Positions 22,901 through 35,800 of a stretch of 64,000 nt of DNA are shown piece after piece. This DNA is from Dermacentor variabilis. Lineage: Eukaryota; Arthropoda; Arachnida; Ixodida; Ixodidae. The notes beneath the pieces were generated by a model. The model saw nothing but the letters and a program-made list of their open reading frames with translations, did no database searches and had not been told where the DNA came from. Positions within the stretch are counted from its first letter, which is position 1; each line of letters starts with the position of its first letter. The stretch is taken from the NCBI RefSeq assembly GCF_050947875.1, contig NC_134572.1:131066105-131130104 (forward strand), written 5' to 3'. The position numbers were made by a program, and so were the translations under genes.

Positions 22901-24370
22901 TATATTACGAATTGTAGGCAAACGTAACACACGCCAAAATGCAATCGCGATGCCTCACAGACGTACACGGAAAGCATGTCTGTGAGGGTGCGCTTGAGGC
23001 GCTCAGTAAGTCTGCTTGTCTGGGAATGGTAAGCCGTGGTGAACTTGCGAGATGTAGAGAAAGAGCGGAGATCAGTGAGTAGCTGATGAGCGTCGCCACT
23101 GTGCAGGACCACTTGGTGAAAAAGGAAATCGGCGACATCAGTTGCACAGCTAGTTGGAAGCGCTCGTGTAATGGCATAACGCATGTCATAGTCCGTCACA
23201 CCGGCGACCCACTTGTTGCCCGAGGATGACGTCGGAAAGGGGCCAAGAAGGTCCAAGCCGACGCGGTAAAAGGTTCACTTGGGATGTCTATCGGCTGAAT
23301 GCACCCAGCGGGAAGAAACGGAGCCTTCTTGCGGCGTTAGCATAGCTCGCAAGCCTCGACATAGCGTTGAACTGAGCGGTATAGCCCAGGCCAGAAGAAG
23401 CGTCTGCGAGCGCGATCGTAAGTGCGGGAGACACCCAAATGGCCAGCTGTGGGTGCGAGAACCGTAGAGCGTAAATGCTGAGGAACAACAAGCAGCAGTT
23501 CAGCACCATCGGGCTGGACGTTGCTTATTAGGAACACGCGGAAGAAACGGTCGTGTTTTACCGAGGTCAGGAGCTCGATAACAGTACGTAAGGACGAGTA
23601 GCGACGCTGTTCGACAGTGACGTTGAGGAAGTCGGTAATCGACAGAACGCAAGCATCGGCTTCAAGTTCCATGGCGCCAGGTGGATCGACCAGATAGCGG
23701 GAGAGGCCGTCGGCATGCTGATACCGCCGCCCAGATTTATAGCATACAGAGAAGATGCACCCTTGTAAACGTAAAGCCCAGCGTCCAAGGCACAGCATAA
23801 AGCGTGGTGATCAGTGACGACATAAAAAGGTCTGCCGAACAAGTAAGGGAGGAAGTTAGCAACGGCCCAAATGAGAGCAAGGCAGTCACGTTGGGTTACT
23901 GAATAATTCTGCTCTGAGGCTGAGAGAAGGCGGCTAGCGTAAGCGATTACGCGATTTGCATCCCGTTGATGCTGGGACAAGAAAGCGCCAATGCCGTGGC
24001 CATTTGCATCAGCATGAAATTTCGAGTAGGCAGATGACTCAAAATGCAAGGTGAGCAGGGATGAAGGCACTCGCCGGCAGTGACGCGAATGATGAACACT
24101 TAAGCAAACCCGCGACACAGGTCTGGTCAGGTGATCGGCACACGATACCTCCACGGCCAAACTTTCTCACATCTGTGATCGTCTGGTATGCTGAGGTAGC
24201 AGCACGGAGAAATTTCTGGATCGCCTGCGGGTTGGTCAACCGTATAGAGCCTCCATTGCAAGGAACCAGAGCGACAGGTAGGCTGGTCACTCCACTGCGG
24301 GTAAACAAATGAAGGGGTAATTCGTCTGTATGAATAGATGCTGTCCAAGGGGGAAAACCCTGCAAGACGA
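22901..24370 (-). pseudogene. Ty3/gypsy pol fragment: RNase H, H2C2 finger, integrase
   Basis: In minus-strand order, 24365-24040 is a decayed RT thumb/connection region. Next is the gypsy RNase H (about 24040-23780), with HADANGHGIGAFLSQHQ, YASRLLSASEQNYSVTQRDC and TDHHAL. GRRYQHADGLSR marks the end of RNase H. The H2C2 zinc-binding region (GHLGVSRTYDRARRRFFWPG, then CELC) ends near 23337. The integrase core follows (23256-22905), with DLLGPFP, TDYDMRYAITRAL and a TTAYHSQTSRLTERLKRTL block that holds the catalytic Glu. The segment between the second Asp and this block is deleted, and the IN C-terminus is missing. No LTR was identified. The fragment cannot be active. Confidence 0.85.
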
Positions 24371-24847
24371 GTTTTTGGACATCAACCTAGGATGAAGCAG
24401 GCGCAATAATAGGAAGGTCAACCAATAAGCCTAGAAAAGCCTAATACCACCCAAAAGCTGGTCAAGTAACAGGAGCCGCATGCAGGTCCGAGGAGCGTTT
24501 GAAGGCACCACTTTACACCATTTGCAGGGTGGTTAAAGCCAAATTCTGTCAGCCTCACTTCATCTTCCTGTTCTCTTCACAGCGTCCTTCTGTAGCGGTA
24601 CAAACTACTACGTAACAATATCTTCCCTTGGAGCCTTCTTTACCCCGATATCCCTCTTAGCATAGCGTATAGGGGCGAATATCTTTTTTCCTGTCAACCT
24701 CTCTGATTTTAAATAACCAGCTATATTGCTCTGAAGGAAAACAGGCCGGAAGCATGTGTGAGATCTAGATTATCTCCTTAGATGGAGTTCTACAACAAAA
24801 TCGTACATTGATCTGTCGTATGCTAAGCGGTGGTTACTTAACAGCGA
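24371..24847. other. No recognisable gene
   Basis: Spacer between the gypsy fragment and a SINE. Nothing was recognised. Confidence 0.4.
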
Positions 24848-25078
24848 CCCACTGTGGTAGCCTAGAGGCTATGACATGCTGTTAAGCACGAGGTCGCGGC
24901 ATCAAATGGAGGCCACAGTGGTCGCATTTCGATAGGGGCGGAATTCAAAAACGCCCGTTTCCTGTCTAATGAGTGCACGTTAAGGAGGCCGAAGTGGTCA
25001 AAGGTAATCCGGAGTTTCCCCACCACGACATGCCTCATGTCGGGGTTGTGTCGCGTGAAACTCCAGAATTTCTTTAAC
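24848..25078 (+). mobile_element. Ruka-type tRNA-derived SINE, diverged
   Basis: The tRNA-like head survives in part (AGCACGAGGTCGCGGCATCA near 24886). It is followed by the family's CGCATTTCGATAGGGGCG block and an AGTGCACGTTAAGGAGGCC block, in the same order as the well-preserved copy at 41017. The 3' end has decayed. Several bases in both promoter boxes are changed, so transcription by Pol III is unlikely. Confidence 0.85.
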
Positions 25079-28000
25079 ACCGGCTCGTCTACATTTCTTT
25101 TCCGCACAATACTGCGTTTTCTTTTGCAGAAAATAAGTTATGTCGGGGGTCTTCGTCCCAGAACCCCCCGCATCGACGAGTCAGGCCGTCGCTTCGAAAT
25201 ATCTTATAATACCATGTGACGCTGTTGGATCAGCGCCGCTGCGCCTCAAAGGAGTCGTTGTAGTGTGAAATTTTGTCCTTATTAGAAGGAGGGAGATCAG
25301 CCTGTGACGCCGACTTGCTCGCTGTACTTCACTGGGAGGCTGGATGTAACAGAGCTGGAATAAGTGCTCGCCGTATTCTACTATTGTTCGCAAGCACCTG
25401 GCCGCTTTGTCGTTCTCTTCTTTACGTGGCACGCTGGAAGCCAATGTGGCGCTGCAAGCAAAATTAAAGAATGCTGATTAGGGTTCAGCTCATTCGTTCC
25501 CTTTTTCTTGCACAGCTTCAGGTACTTCTCTTTCCAGAGTCGTCAGAATTCGTTCGTATTTTCTTTTTCTGCCGTACGCGTTAAACGCTCGTCAGATACT
25601 AACAAATGGTGTTTTAGTTTTCAACTTCTAGCCCATTCGGAACTATTTTTGGCATTACCTCACAGGATTCTATGCGGTAAAATCTACGTTTCGTCGCTTG
25701 TGCGGATGCCCTAATTGCTTTTCTGATTATCTAACCCGTCCTGGCGCACACTATAGGCGCATATGCTATACCGCGCTGAGTTACATTAACAAACTTTTCC
25801 GGTATTTTAGTTAGCGCGACAGAGTATTCGTCTGTGCATTCTTGTAAATTTGCTGTTGATTCGCGCTTTTCTATTGTAGGGTTTTTGTTGGTTTGCTTTG
25901 TTGAATAACTGTTCATCACAGAGGTTAACGTTTCTATGGAGTGCTGGAAGGCAAATGGCATCAAAGAGAAGCAAATAACGTACAAGTACAATGGCCATAG
26001 GCTTTTTACAGCGTGTGCTTCTGCACCTGACACGTTCATTAGTGACAAAAATATTGAGGATACAATAGTGCAAAGAATAAATCTTGGATAAATATCTGCT
26101 ATTAATTAAGATCATAACTCACCAGCCTTACCTTCATGTGAAAATTCAAAAAAAAAACACGACATCTGAACAGGCAAGACATGTTTTTCTTCATGGCTTC
26201 AAAAAGTAAATTTCAGAAACTGCCACAAACGTGTTTTGTTTTTCTTAATTCTAACGTCATGAAAACTGCTATATCCAGAAGCAAAATGGCATCCGGTAGT
26301 TTGCTCCTTGAATGCCACAATAGACTGCATATGCCAGATCATAGCGAACTTTGGGAGGGCTAACCCACACGGTTGTTCATGCAACAAGAATGTTTGTATT
26401 TCCGGTCAACAAAAAGGTGTCAGGCTTTGTTTTTTGTCTTTGTTTTTAGCAAAACATTAATTTATTCCGCTGTCAACTTCGACGTCCTAATGATGCTCAT
26501 TAACTGCCGTGCCCAGTGAAAGACTGACCTTAATCTCAGCCCCGAGTAACTTACATTACATTTCTGATAATTAATTTTTGAAATACACGTCGCAGTTTAC
26601 ATGAAAACAACGGTTGTTCAGAAGTGCTAACGCAAACGCCACAAGCATGAAACCGTTAACGCCTAGCTGCCTTGTTAAGCTCATAATTGACAACCTCTAG
26701 GCGGGGAACGGGCGAAGTGCGAAACTTGAACCGCGCCTATAAAATAACGCAAATGCTCTCTTTCCGTATTTACAGCAATCTATTCGCGAATAAACCATCA
26801 ATAAAACGAGACCCACAAGGCAGCGGCTAAACGGCTGCAACGCGAGTGGGTGTGATTTTAGAATCATTTTCAGAATAATTTAACGGAAGGCATTTGAAAC
26901 GCCTCCGGAAGCGGCTTTAATGGGCAAAGATCCGGCAACTGCGTTAAGAGTACGTGCTGAATTAGCTGAGTCGCGATGCTTTCTGCTACTCTGCTTGAGA
27001 AGATAAAAAAGAAAAAAAACACGGAAGAGGGAGCTCATAGAGCGCCCACCAGTGCCAGCAGTCACTGCTGCACCAGTGTCTAGTGCGCTTCCCTTACCGA
27101 AAAAAAAAAGCACGAACGCTAGACAAAACACGTTTTTTGACACGCTTTCCCGGTGTTCGGGCCTTGACGCACCATTTGGAACTCTACATCTCTCTTTCGT
27201 ATTTCGCCTGCCGTTTCATTGCAAATTCCATAACCCCGGTACTTCGCCCTACTTTCCTTCCCTTCTCCTACTGCTCTTTCTCGTTCTCTTGTCAGGTTGA
27301 AAACCGTTTCGCTCCCCTCTCGCATCTGCAGCTCCCCTCCACACATCTTTGCATTCCTTCAAGCAACGTCTCGCCGGCTGCCTCAAAAGCTCAAGCCATT
27401 CAGCCTCTTAAAACCATCTTCCGCAACGACAAAGCGAGGCTCTAAAGAGCAGCGGCTTTGTTTACGTCTGGAACACAGACAGGAGGTTCGGGCACCTCAC
27501 TGCAGAGGAGCGGTAGTGCGCAGGTGAATATGACCCATAGGGTCAGTTCTTTCAGCAGAAGGCGCAGGACACAGAATACACGCAGAAGGCATTATCGTAC
27601 ATACCCTAACGATACATAGGTACAGGGACACTGATGTGCGGGGGCATTATATGGTTTTACAATATATCGCGAATAACAGCCATTGCGCTGATCTGTGAAG
27701 GTTAAGTGGAGCACGTGGAAAAGTATTCAAGTTATAGACAGTCCACAGAAGAGGACCACGGCGATTGCGACTGTCCTCTGGAGTTCACTTGAGTGAACTC
27801 TTCATGATTCAGAACAGAGCACAGTACTTTTTATGATGTCTTGTTCTCAACGGCACTTGTCTTGTTCTACGGAACCGTTGCGCAGGACAAAAGAGAAAAT
27901 ACCAGGGAAAACGCTGCTTCACTTATATGCATGCTACTCATGAATGCCTAATACATTATTCGCGTAATATATAGGAACACGAGACGCGAGAAGAGCAAGG

Positions 28001-28401
28001 TTGAAGAAGCAGAAAAAGAAATACTAGGTAGAAACGGAAGACGGTAGTGGTTCCGTAGTATGTACAAGGTGTAGCCCGCAAACACATGATGATGGCTGGA
28101 AAAGGAGGCGTCAGGACTGCATTTTCAGCACCAAACAAGGTGTATTGAATGTGTGCATGCGTCAGCAATGGCTAGGGGAGTAAGCAGTGTACAAAAAAAA
28201 ACAATAAATACACTGCCTACCACGAATGAGGTGGTCTATGATATAGCTGTATAGAACAGACAAGCAGATGCCTGTGATTGAATGCGAGGACAAGAGAACA
28301 TGCAGCATGTTCGGAAGCCCCTCCCCTCGCCTTCCCCCCGCACGGGTGCTCCGAGTTGCATCATCACTACTGCTATTGCGCCGCACAGTTTCACAACATT
28401 A
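25079..28401. other. Long stretch without recognisable genes
   Basis: Mostly AT-rich DNA with short open frames on both strands. No domain, conserved motif or clear repeat was recognised. Poly-A runs occur near 26148 and 27101. Intron or intergenic sequence of a large arthropod genome is the plain reading. Confidence 0.45.
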
Positions 28402-28585
28402 CAAATTGTGTGGTTTTACTTGCCCAAACCACGATCTGATTGGGAGCCACGCCGTAGTGGGTGACTGCGGAAATTTGGACCACCTGGGTTTCTTTTGCGC
28501 CGACCTGAATCTAAGTACACATGTATTTTCGCATTTCATCCCCCATTGAAATGCGGCTGCCGTGGCCTCCTGCAACCTCACATCA
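28402..28585 (-). mobile_element. Ruka-type SINE, head-truncated
   Basis: The reverse complement carries the family's body: a CGAAATGCG-like block, a TTAGATT-CAGGTCGGCGC variant, CCAGGTGGTCCAAATTTCCG, then a CACTACGGCGTGGCTCCCAA-like end. The tRNA-like head is decayed beyond about 28570, where the B box should be. The 3' end lies near 28402. Confidence 0.85.
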
Positions 28586-31500
28586 AGGTTCTAGCCAGTC
28601 TGTATTCAATGACTCGACTAAGCGACTTGTAAATTTTATTATGAGGCGACACCTTCCGAGAAAGGCAAGTATCTTCCTATATGGGGATGTTACAAAGACG
28701 CTGACGGGCCTTTTATCTGCGTTTACCCGCTCGTATGTTGTTCTTGTGGGTGAAAATGGGTATACGGCCTGTCCATGTGCGCGGATGTCTATCATCTCGT
28801 CTCTACGACTATTGTATCGCCGGAGGTGGGGTAACGACGCGAAACATGTCGTCGTAGGCGTGCCAAGTGGGTCAGGAAGCGGATGGTGCTCCAGTGAGCG
28901 CGTCGCTTGTCGTGCACTCTCTCGGAAAGGGCAATTTTAGAGCTGGAAAGCGCCCCTGCGCCATCTCACCCTCGACCACGCAAGTAAGTGGGCGCACATG
29001 CGACGAGTTGCAGAAAAGCTTTCACCTTTGCTCTTTCCTCCAGAACGACAACGACTGGAAAGGAACCAGCTAGACAAAAGTGTCTGTGATGCATTTGAAG
29101 GCTGCCTTCATTTTTTTTTTTGCTTTCTTGTTTTCCAGGTTGCTTTTTCGTTTCGCTGTTCCGGATGTTAGACAAATAAGGCCATGCGAACGAAGTGTAA
29201 AGTTGCTTTTCCCACGCTTTGTTCTGGGGATTTGAGCACGCGTACAAAAGAACGTTGGCCGCGTTTCGCTGGCGCATATATAGGAGCGCTCACGGACCTG
29301 GCAGTATCTAAAAAGAGAATTCATAGCTGCAGTGCAACAAGCCCAAGAGCCACGTGTTACCTTCAATATATCGTGGCCGTATTTTGGATGCCATGAATGG
29401 TGCTGTATGCTTACTGCGACCAGTGAAATGGGGTATTCGCAACGACATTTTCACGCATGATAAACATTTGTTGTGCTCCCTCACTCGTCCACCAAGAATG
29501 CCTAATTTTAAAAAGGTCACAACAGAAGAACGCGAAGTTATTCATCTCACTAAAGCAGAGCTTCAGGGTTATCTGTGCCAAAGCAAGACGCTAGAGCAGC
29601 ATGAAGTTGGACTTGACGCGCAACGGACCGCTAGTAAGCAGCGAAATCACGCCTCAATAAGTGACACATTAAATTTGGAATCGGTTGCAGACAAATGTAG
29701 CCATTGGCTCGAGGACAACGGCATCTGCCAGACGTACATAATGTGTCATCAAGTATAATTCTTACAAAGGTTGCAGTTCCTCATAGAAGAGCCTACGGCA
29801 ATTATAGCATGTGATATGGAACCTTTTAACCAGTCTGCCGCTGACCATTCCAAGCTTCCTTTACCAAAGTGGCACGCCACTGTATGTCACAAAGTGACAA
29901 CCTATTTATTTTGGACTACAGGAAATCATAGTACGTGCCGTAGGCATAAAGACAGACAAAAAAAGGAGCGAGAATTTTAGTGTGGCCGTACAAAGGTAAT
30001 ATTCGAAATGCTGGCAGCACATGGAAGATGCGTGGCCCGTTTCTCCGGCAAAAGACTGCCTGTCAAAGCTCTGGTTTCTCTCATGAATGAGTGATGTTTA
30101 TTTCCTCAAGGGCGAGGTATGGCCAAAGAGCGCCATGCCAGAGTTAAAGAGTTCGCAGTGGTTATATGAGTTTTGCGAAGTTGCTGTGACGTGGCTGTAA
30201 AGCGGCCTAAAATAGTTGCTGTAGATTGGGTAAAATCTACGTGTAATAAGATTATGCAAAGTCTTCAAAAATACACGCTTTGTAAGTCGACCCCTTGCTA
30301 TTCGCTGGTATATCCACCCGCCTTGAAGCAGCTATCCACTGTGTTTAGTTTCTTCTACCTGAAAAATTAATCTTTAAGAAGTTGGAATAATTCAGAACAG
30401 GTTGTTATAGCTTGCTCATGTATGTCACCACCGCCATTTATTTTATTTCTGCTTGCACTGTCCCCGCTACACTGTCTCGAAAATCGTGACCGCCTGCAGG
30501 ATGAAAAAAGGAGAGGGGACTGTACACCACCGTGGAGACCACCCGCACTGTCTCGGCCACTCTCTGCAGCCCGTGCCCGCCTAACATCACCGTAGCCCCG
30601 ATGTCGGGACCAAAACGTCGATAGAACGCGCTTGAAAGCGGATGCCCCTGTGGGCCGAAGAGGGAATCATCACAGCCTCAATTTTTTATACCCCGCTAGC
30701 CATGGTGCCGGTGTTTAACGGAGCGGTAGTTAAGCGTGGCCGATGGGACGGGCCGCGCTAGCCTGTTAATCTAACACTATGTGCTCGTAAACGTGTTCTT
30801 TATCACCGACGCTGGATGTAACAGTTACACCGCCACGCAGAACCCCTCCAATCGCGTAGCACGATTGGAAAATGTATATACGAATGGCGTGCGAACAGGA
30901 AGAGAGTCTGCGAAATATATACAGGTGGGAGGTTCGGTGCATCCATGAGGCATTCCACATGGAGTCCATCTAAAAGCGAAGAGGAAGATTTTTTTTTTTG
31001 AAACATCGAGGCTGTGTGGTGGCGCCTTGGACGAGTGTTACATGATAGCGGCTCTGGAAGGGGTGGCCAGTTTGGATACCTAGCAGCAAAGGAGCGCACA
31101 TGGCGACGTTGGAATTCCATCGGCACGAGCAGCATGGCGCACTTTCAGCTGCGCATGATAGCGCGGCCTACATCGTGGTTGACCAAGCCTGGCTTTGAGC
31201 TTGAAGCCTTTCGTCTTCTGCGCTGAAGGCGTCGCCTTGCCCCGTCATCGCCAAAGCCCATTCTGTGACGCAGCTGCGTTGGCAAAGGTGACGCATGCTG
31301 GTCGGGAAAGGATAACTGGTGCTAGTGGTGCTTAGGAGGCCAAGGACTTCGCCCTCAGCAGACGCGTGACAATAGCAATGTCGTCGAACACTGGTAGTCG
31401 CAGTGCATTGATGTAGCTTAGGATTTATACTGCGTCGGAATCTCACGTACGCGGATGGTGGTAAATGGGTGGCCAGTGAGACTGAGGTCGCGTGGTAGCG

Positions 31501-32689
31501 TGTCTAGGCTAACCGTCATCTTTGGTCGATAGCGAGCGAGTATCGTTGTTGGTCGACAGCAACATGTTTCCAACGTACGACATCACGTATTCTGTGGAAC
31601 CGGGCCAAAGAGGGAGTTGCAGCAGCTACAGTTTGTTCAAGCCAGCCACAATGCCCATGTTTTCCGGAGCAACAGGAAGACCTGGCCACTCTGACTGGGC
31701 GTACTAGCCTCTTATATTTTCACGCTACATGCTCGTAAGCCGTCCTCATCATCATCGAGACTGGAGGCAACAGTCGCGGAGCTACATCCTCCTTCTGGAA
31801 TTTCATGCGTCACACTTGAGCATCCAGACTTAAAAAGTGTCAATAGTTTTGACCCTTCCGGCTGTGTTCCGTTCATGGGAGCGTGTATCTTGAAACTATC
31901 GTACCACTCATGCACGGCCAAAACGCGTGAACGTGTCGTAGACTCTTTCCATTGGTTGGTAGTGGCGTTGCTTCAGGGAACATACGCGAACATAGGTATA
32001 AGCTCCCATTGCGTGTGTATTAACGATCGGATGCGTCAAACTGATTTGATCAATAATTAATTATCATTCGTTAACGCATCATACATGCCTTAGCTTCTCG
32101 CAAGACATCCCACTATGCATCAGCGACACTTCTGTAACCCTACATACCTGTCAAAAGGCACTGTTTACAATTTCTCAATACATATATCGCTATAGCTTCT
32201 TATTCGTGCTGTTAATTTGCGTTTTTCAACCCATTTTTAACGAACAACTTAGCCGCATAGTTCTTGGATGAAAATTGAAATTTGCTCTTGAAGTTTGCTC
32301 TCCTTTCATGGGGAATACGTATTTCAGTGCCATATACTTGTGAACTAAGGATTACAGCACAACCGGGAGCAGATGCTACTCACACTGGTCTATAAACCTA
32401 TTCCCGTTACCCGTGATGGCATAACCCGTGTCTTCGCAGTCCTGATACACGAGGAAGGCGACAATGGAGACTCAACTGGGCAGCTCAAGCTGGCCTGGAA
32501 GCAACAACTCCACTTCATTAAGGGAACAGGTATGCACTTTGTGGTGAACCAACCGCCATGCGCGTCGCCAGCCCAGAAAGAAACAGAGCCGTTGTTATGG
32601 TACTTGAAGTCGACAGGTCTCGCAGGTTGCTTGTGGGGTGGGTGTGCTCCTTCAAGGGTGTGCGCAATTAGTGCTCTCTCTCCTCCCTT
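28586..32689. other. Unassigned; one 134-codon open frame and a weak repeat pair
   Basis: An open frame at 29354-29758 (plus) is the longest non-repeat frame nearby. It is Lys/Glu-rich in the middle (KKVTTEEREVIHLTKAELQ) and matches no family I recognise. A second frame follows at 29771-29980. Neither has clear splice or start context. Two related segments, about 30755-30835 and 31695-31790, share a TAGCCT then TGCTCGTAA then CTGGA-x3-AACAG order. They could be remnants of LTRs or of another repeat. Confidence 0.3.
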
Positions 32690-32805
32690 TGTTCCCTCAC
32701 TACGCTTCTCTATTTCCTTCCCTTAATGTGAGGGTAGCCAATTGGACGTGGGTCCGGTTAACCTCACTGCCTGTCCTTGGTTGTCTTTCTCTCACTTAGG
32801 TAGTG
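32690..32805 (+). mobile_element. I-like LINE 3' UTR fragment
   Basis: A short block (GAGGGTAGCCAATTGGACGT, then a GGTTAACCTCACTGCCTGTC stretch and a T/C-rich tail) resembles the 3' UTR block of the LINEs ending at 50490 and 9270, where TAGGGTAG is followed by GACCTCCCTG. It is probably the remnant of a very short 5'-truncated insertion. Confidence 0.55.
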
Positions 32806-35800
32806 CTGGCACTGCACCATCTCCTCATTCAAGATACGTTAACCACAAAATCCATGTGCTATAGAGCCGCGTGCTTCGATCTTACTGAAAAACAATTTAA
32901 ACAATGGTAAATAGTGAATCTACATTGCCTTCGCGCAATCACAGTCCTATCTTACCACACCCGTAATGGATACCTGCGCCGATAAGCATTTCTTCCCATG
33001 CTTCACACTACAGTCGAGATTCGCAGTGACAGGGTAATGGGGCACATAGTGCTTTCGCATTTAAAAGAAAAAGGCAGCAGTGACTTCTCCGGCTATCAAC
33101 TCAGCATTTACCTACAGCGAAGAGGACCATCTTATTTAAGACGAAAAGCCTCCATTGTCTTAATCGCCTGTTGGCGTAGTCGGTGGTCGGGATGACATCA
33201 CCGATGCAAAGGTCATGCGATGTCTCACAGTCTAGTACCATGGCGCTTTCGTCGCGAAGAATAAACTGTGTGGATGAAAAAAAATGACGTTTGCAACTAA
33301 CGTAGTTTGCATAAAATTATGAGTTCTGTATATGGCATTTGCTACTGTAAAATAAAGATTTCGGAAACAGTACAGGCCGTTTCTGAAACTACTAAAATAT
33401 GGAAAAGACGACAATGCGAATGCAGATGTCGACTACGTGGTAGACACGCGTTCGTAGCATCAGTTGTTCAGCTTAACAGTAGCTCGTGGACGCGAGTAAG
33501 TGAGGGCCTGCCTGCAGCACTGTCGCGCGAGTACTTAGGCGCATCCGAAGGTTTATATGTTGTGCTGGAACACTCAAAAAGAACTGCCCTCTTCTCCTGT
33601 CACCCCTCTCTCTCTCTCACCCTTTCTCCCTCTGTGTGGCACCTGCAGGAGAGGACTCTGCCATTCGCTACAGATATACTGGTCGACAGTCTTGTTTTCT
33701 GTGTGCAATTACGCGAAAAAAAAAGACCACAAACGGTACTTAAATGTCGTCACTACAGCAAATGTATACCTTCGAGCGAATCAATCCTTTAATGGGTGTG
33801 CTAAGCTTAAATGTAATGTTTTAAACAGGTTACACAATTTTCATGAAATGAAAATTAAGAGCTTTCGCAAGCCTAGGTCCTTCTGTATCTAGCAACACTT
33901 CCGCCAACTTTACAACTAATACTAAGAGTGCATGCTTTGTTATGTGGAATTATGACACACTGTTCGGTCTACGTGCCATCTCACACGTCATCGTTTTCAT
34001 CTTTAGCACCAGTCATGCCAAATGCCATTCAACTCTCGCTTATGTTCATGTGTGATATGCTACCTATATAATACATATTTAGTGTGCAACCTCCTTAGAA
34101 TGCCGTATTCGTAGCTGAATTAGAGTATCCGCGAATGTAAGTTTGGAAATGCCCATAACAGGCGGCAAATGATTTAACGACGACTCCAATGCGCCTAATG
34201 TCAACAGTGTGTTAAGAAAACATGAACATTAAAGAACAGCCTGCAATTTTAAGCGGACAAAATGGCCACAAAAGTTCACTTTTTTGAGTTTGAAATACTC
34301 TTTTATTGGAAGGAACAGATGGAATTGAATTTTCTTAGTTTAAAAAAATACGGCATCAATTTGCGAGCTCTCCATTGGGTAGCTCTTTCCGGAATGTCTA
34401 AGTGTAGTCTAGCAGGTAGCGTTCGTCATGCTAGGCTTTTACGTGATTGAGCCAATCCGGTGTTGAAGGACATAGACATAGTATGTTATTGTAAACCAGT
34501 ATTCATGTAAAAAGCGAAGCAACCATCCTAACTACCCGGTACTCGACCGCAGTGCTTATCGCTTGTTTCAGAACGTCGCCTTCAGAAACTCATCTTAACT
34601 CTATATCTTGACTTTAGTTTTAACCTGACCGTCGGCTGCATAAGCGGGAAGGTTGGCACATAAGCCATTCTTTTGTGACCGTCCTTACCTTCCTGTCCGA
34701 CGCATTCAACCATCGGGAGCAACCACAGGCCTGTCTACATTGGTACGTTCACAGGGATATTGACCGTAGATGTGGTGAAGAATACAAAAGTAGTAGGTTA
34801 CCAAGGCGTCCAAAAACAAAAGTCCTGCGCAATCTCTACGGGCGAGTGAATGCTATCGGTTTCAGAGACGCGAATAGCCCAACGAGAACGATTGCTTGAA
34901 TCATTCAGAGACAGCGCTGAAATTGAGTGGGCATCGCTTGCAAAATATAGTGCAAAAACCGCAGCTGCCGTCGGCAGTCAATTCCACTGAATGTCTGGTT
35001 TCGTTTATTGGCTCACTGCGCCAAGGAACTTGATAACAAAATCCTACGGTATGAGGATATCCAATCATTCCAACACAGTACTTGTTACCTTTAGCTAGCT
35101 ATGCCCCTGGTGTTGGAGCTTTTCGATACACGCAAGTGCTACGGTTTCATTTTCTCTGCTGCAATAGGGGCATCGACACTTGCTTTCGTTTTTTTTTTTT
35201 GTCGTGGTTATTATGATGAAGGCAATAAATTCCGCACAAAAAATTTCTTTTCAGTGGTCTGTTTCATGGCGAAATTCTTCGTGATGTAGCCATAGATTGT
35301 GTCACCTTTCGGGCACAAGACTGGTCCTTCTACCAAAATTTCGTTTTAGGCGACTTTTAGATCACAGTGACGGACGACAGCAGAAAAAAGAGAGCCGCAG
35401 GAACAAACGAAGCAACAGGAAAGGCGCTGTCCCATGCCCTATTTCGTCTAGTCCGCCTTACCTTGCCCAATTGTCAAATCTATCAAATTTCGCACAGGAA
35501 CTCCCGCAGTTCGCTAATCCTAGTGGTCTTTTTCTCTTTCCTCTTTCTTTCTGCGTTTGTTTCTCACTGTCTTTATTATTTTCCTTTGATGATTATATCT
35601 ACAGCGCGATAAAACCGTTCAAACAAAACGAAAGTTTTGTATCTGCTACTTGGCTTTTAGACATCTGATGGCATAAGCCATTGTTTAATATTAGAAAATG
35701 AAGATTAACTTTGAAGGATTTGGTGCACGGACAATGTATTCGTTTCTATACAGAACTGAGACCTTCCCGCCATGTTATACGACGTGCAGTGGAGCGAGTC

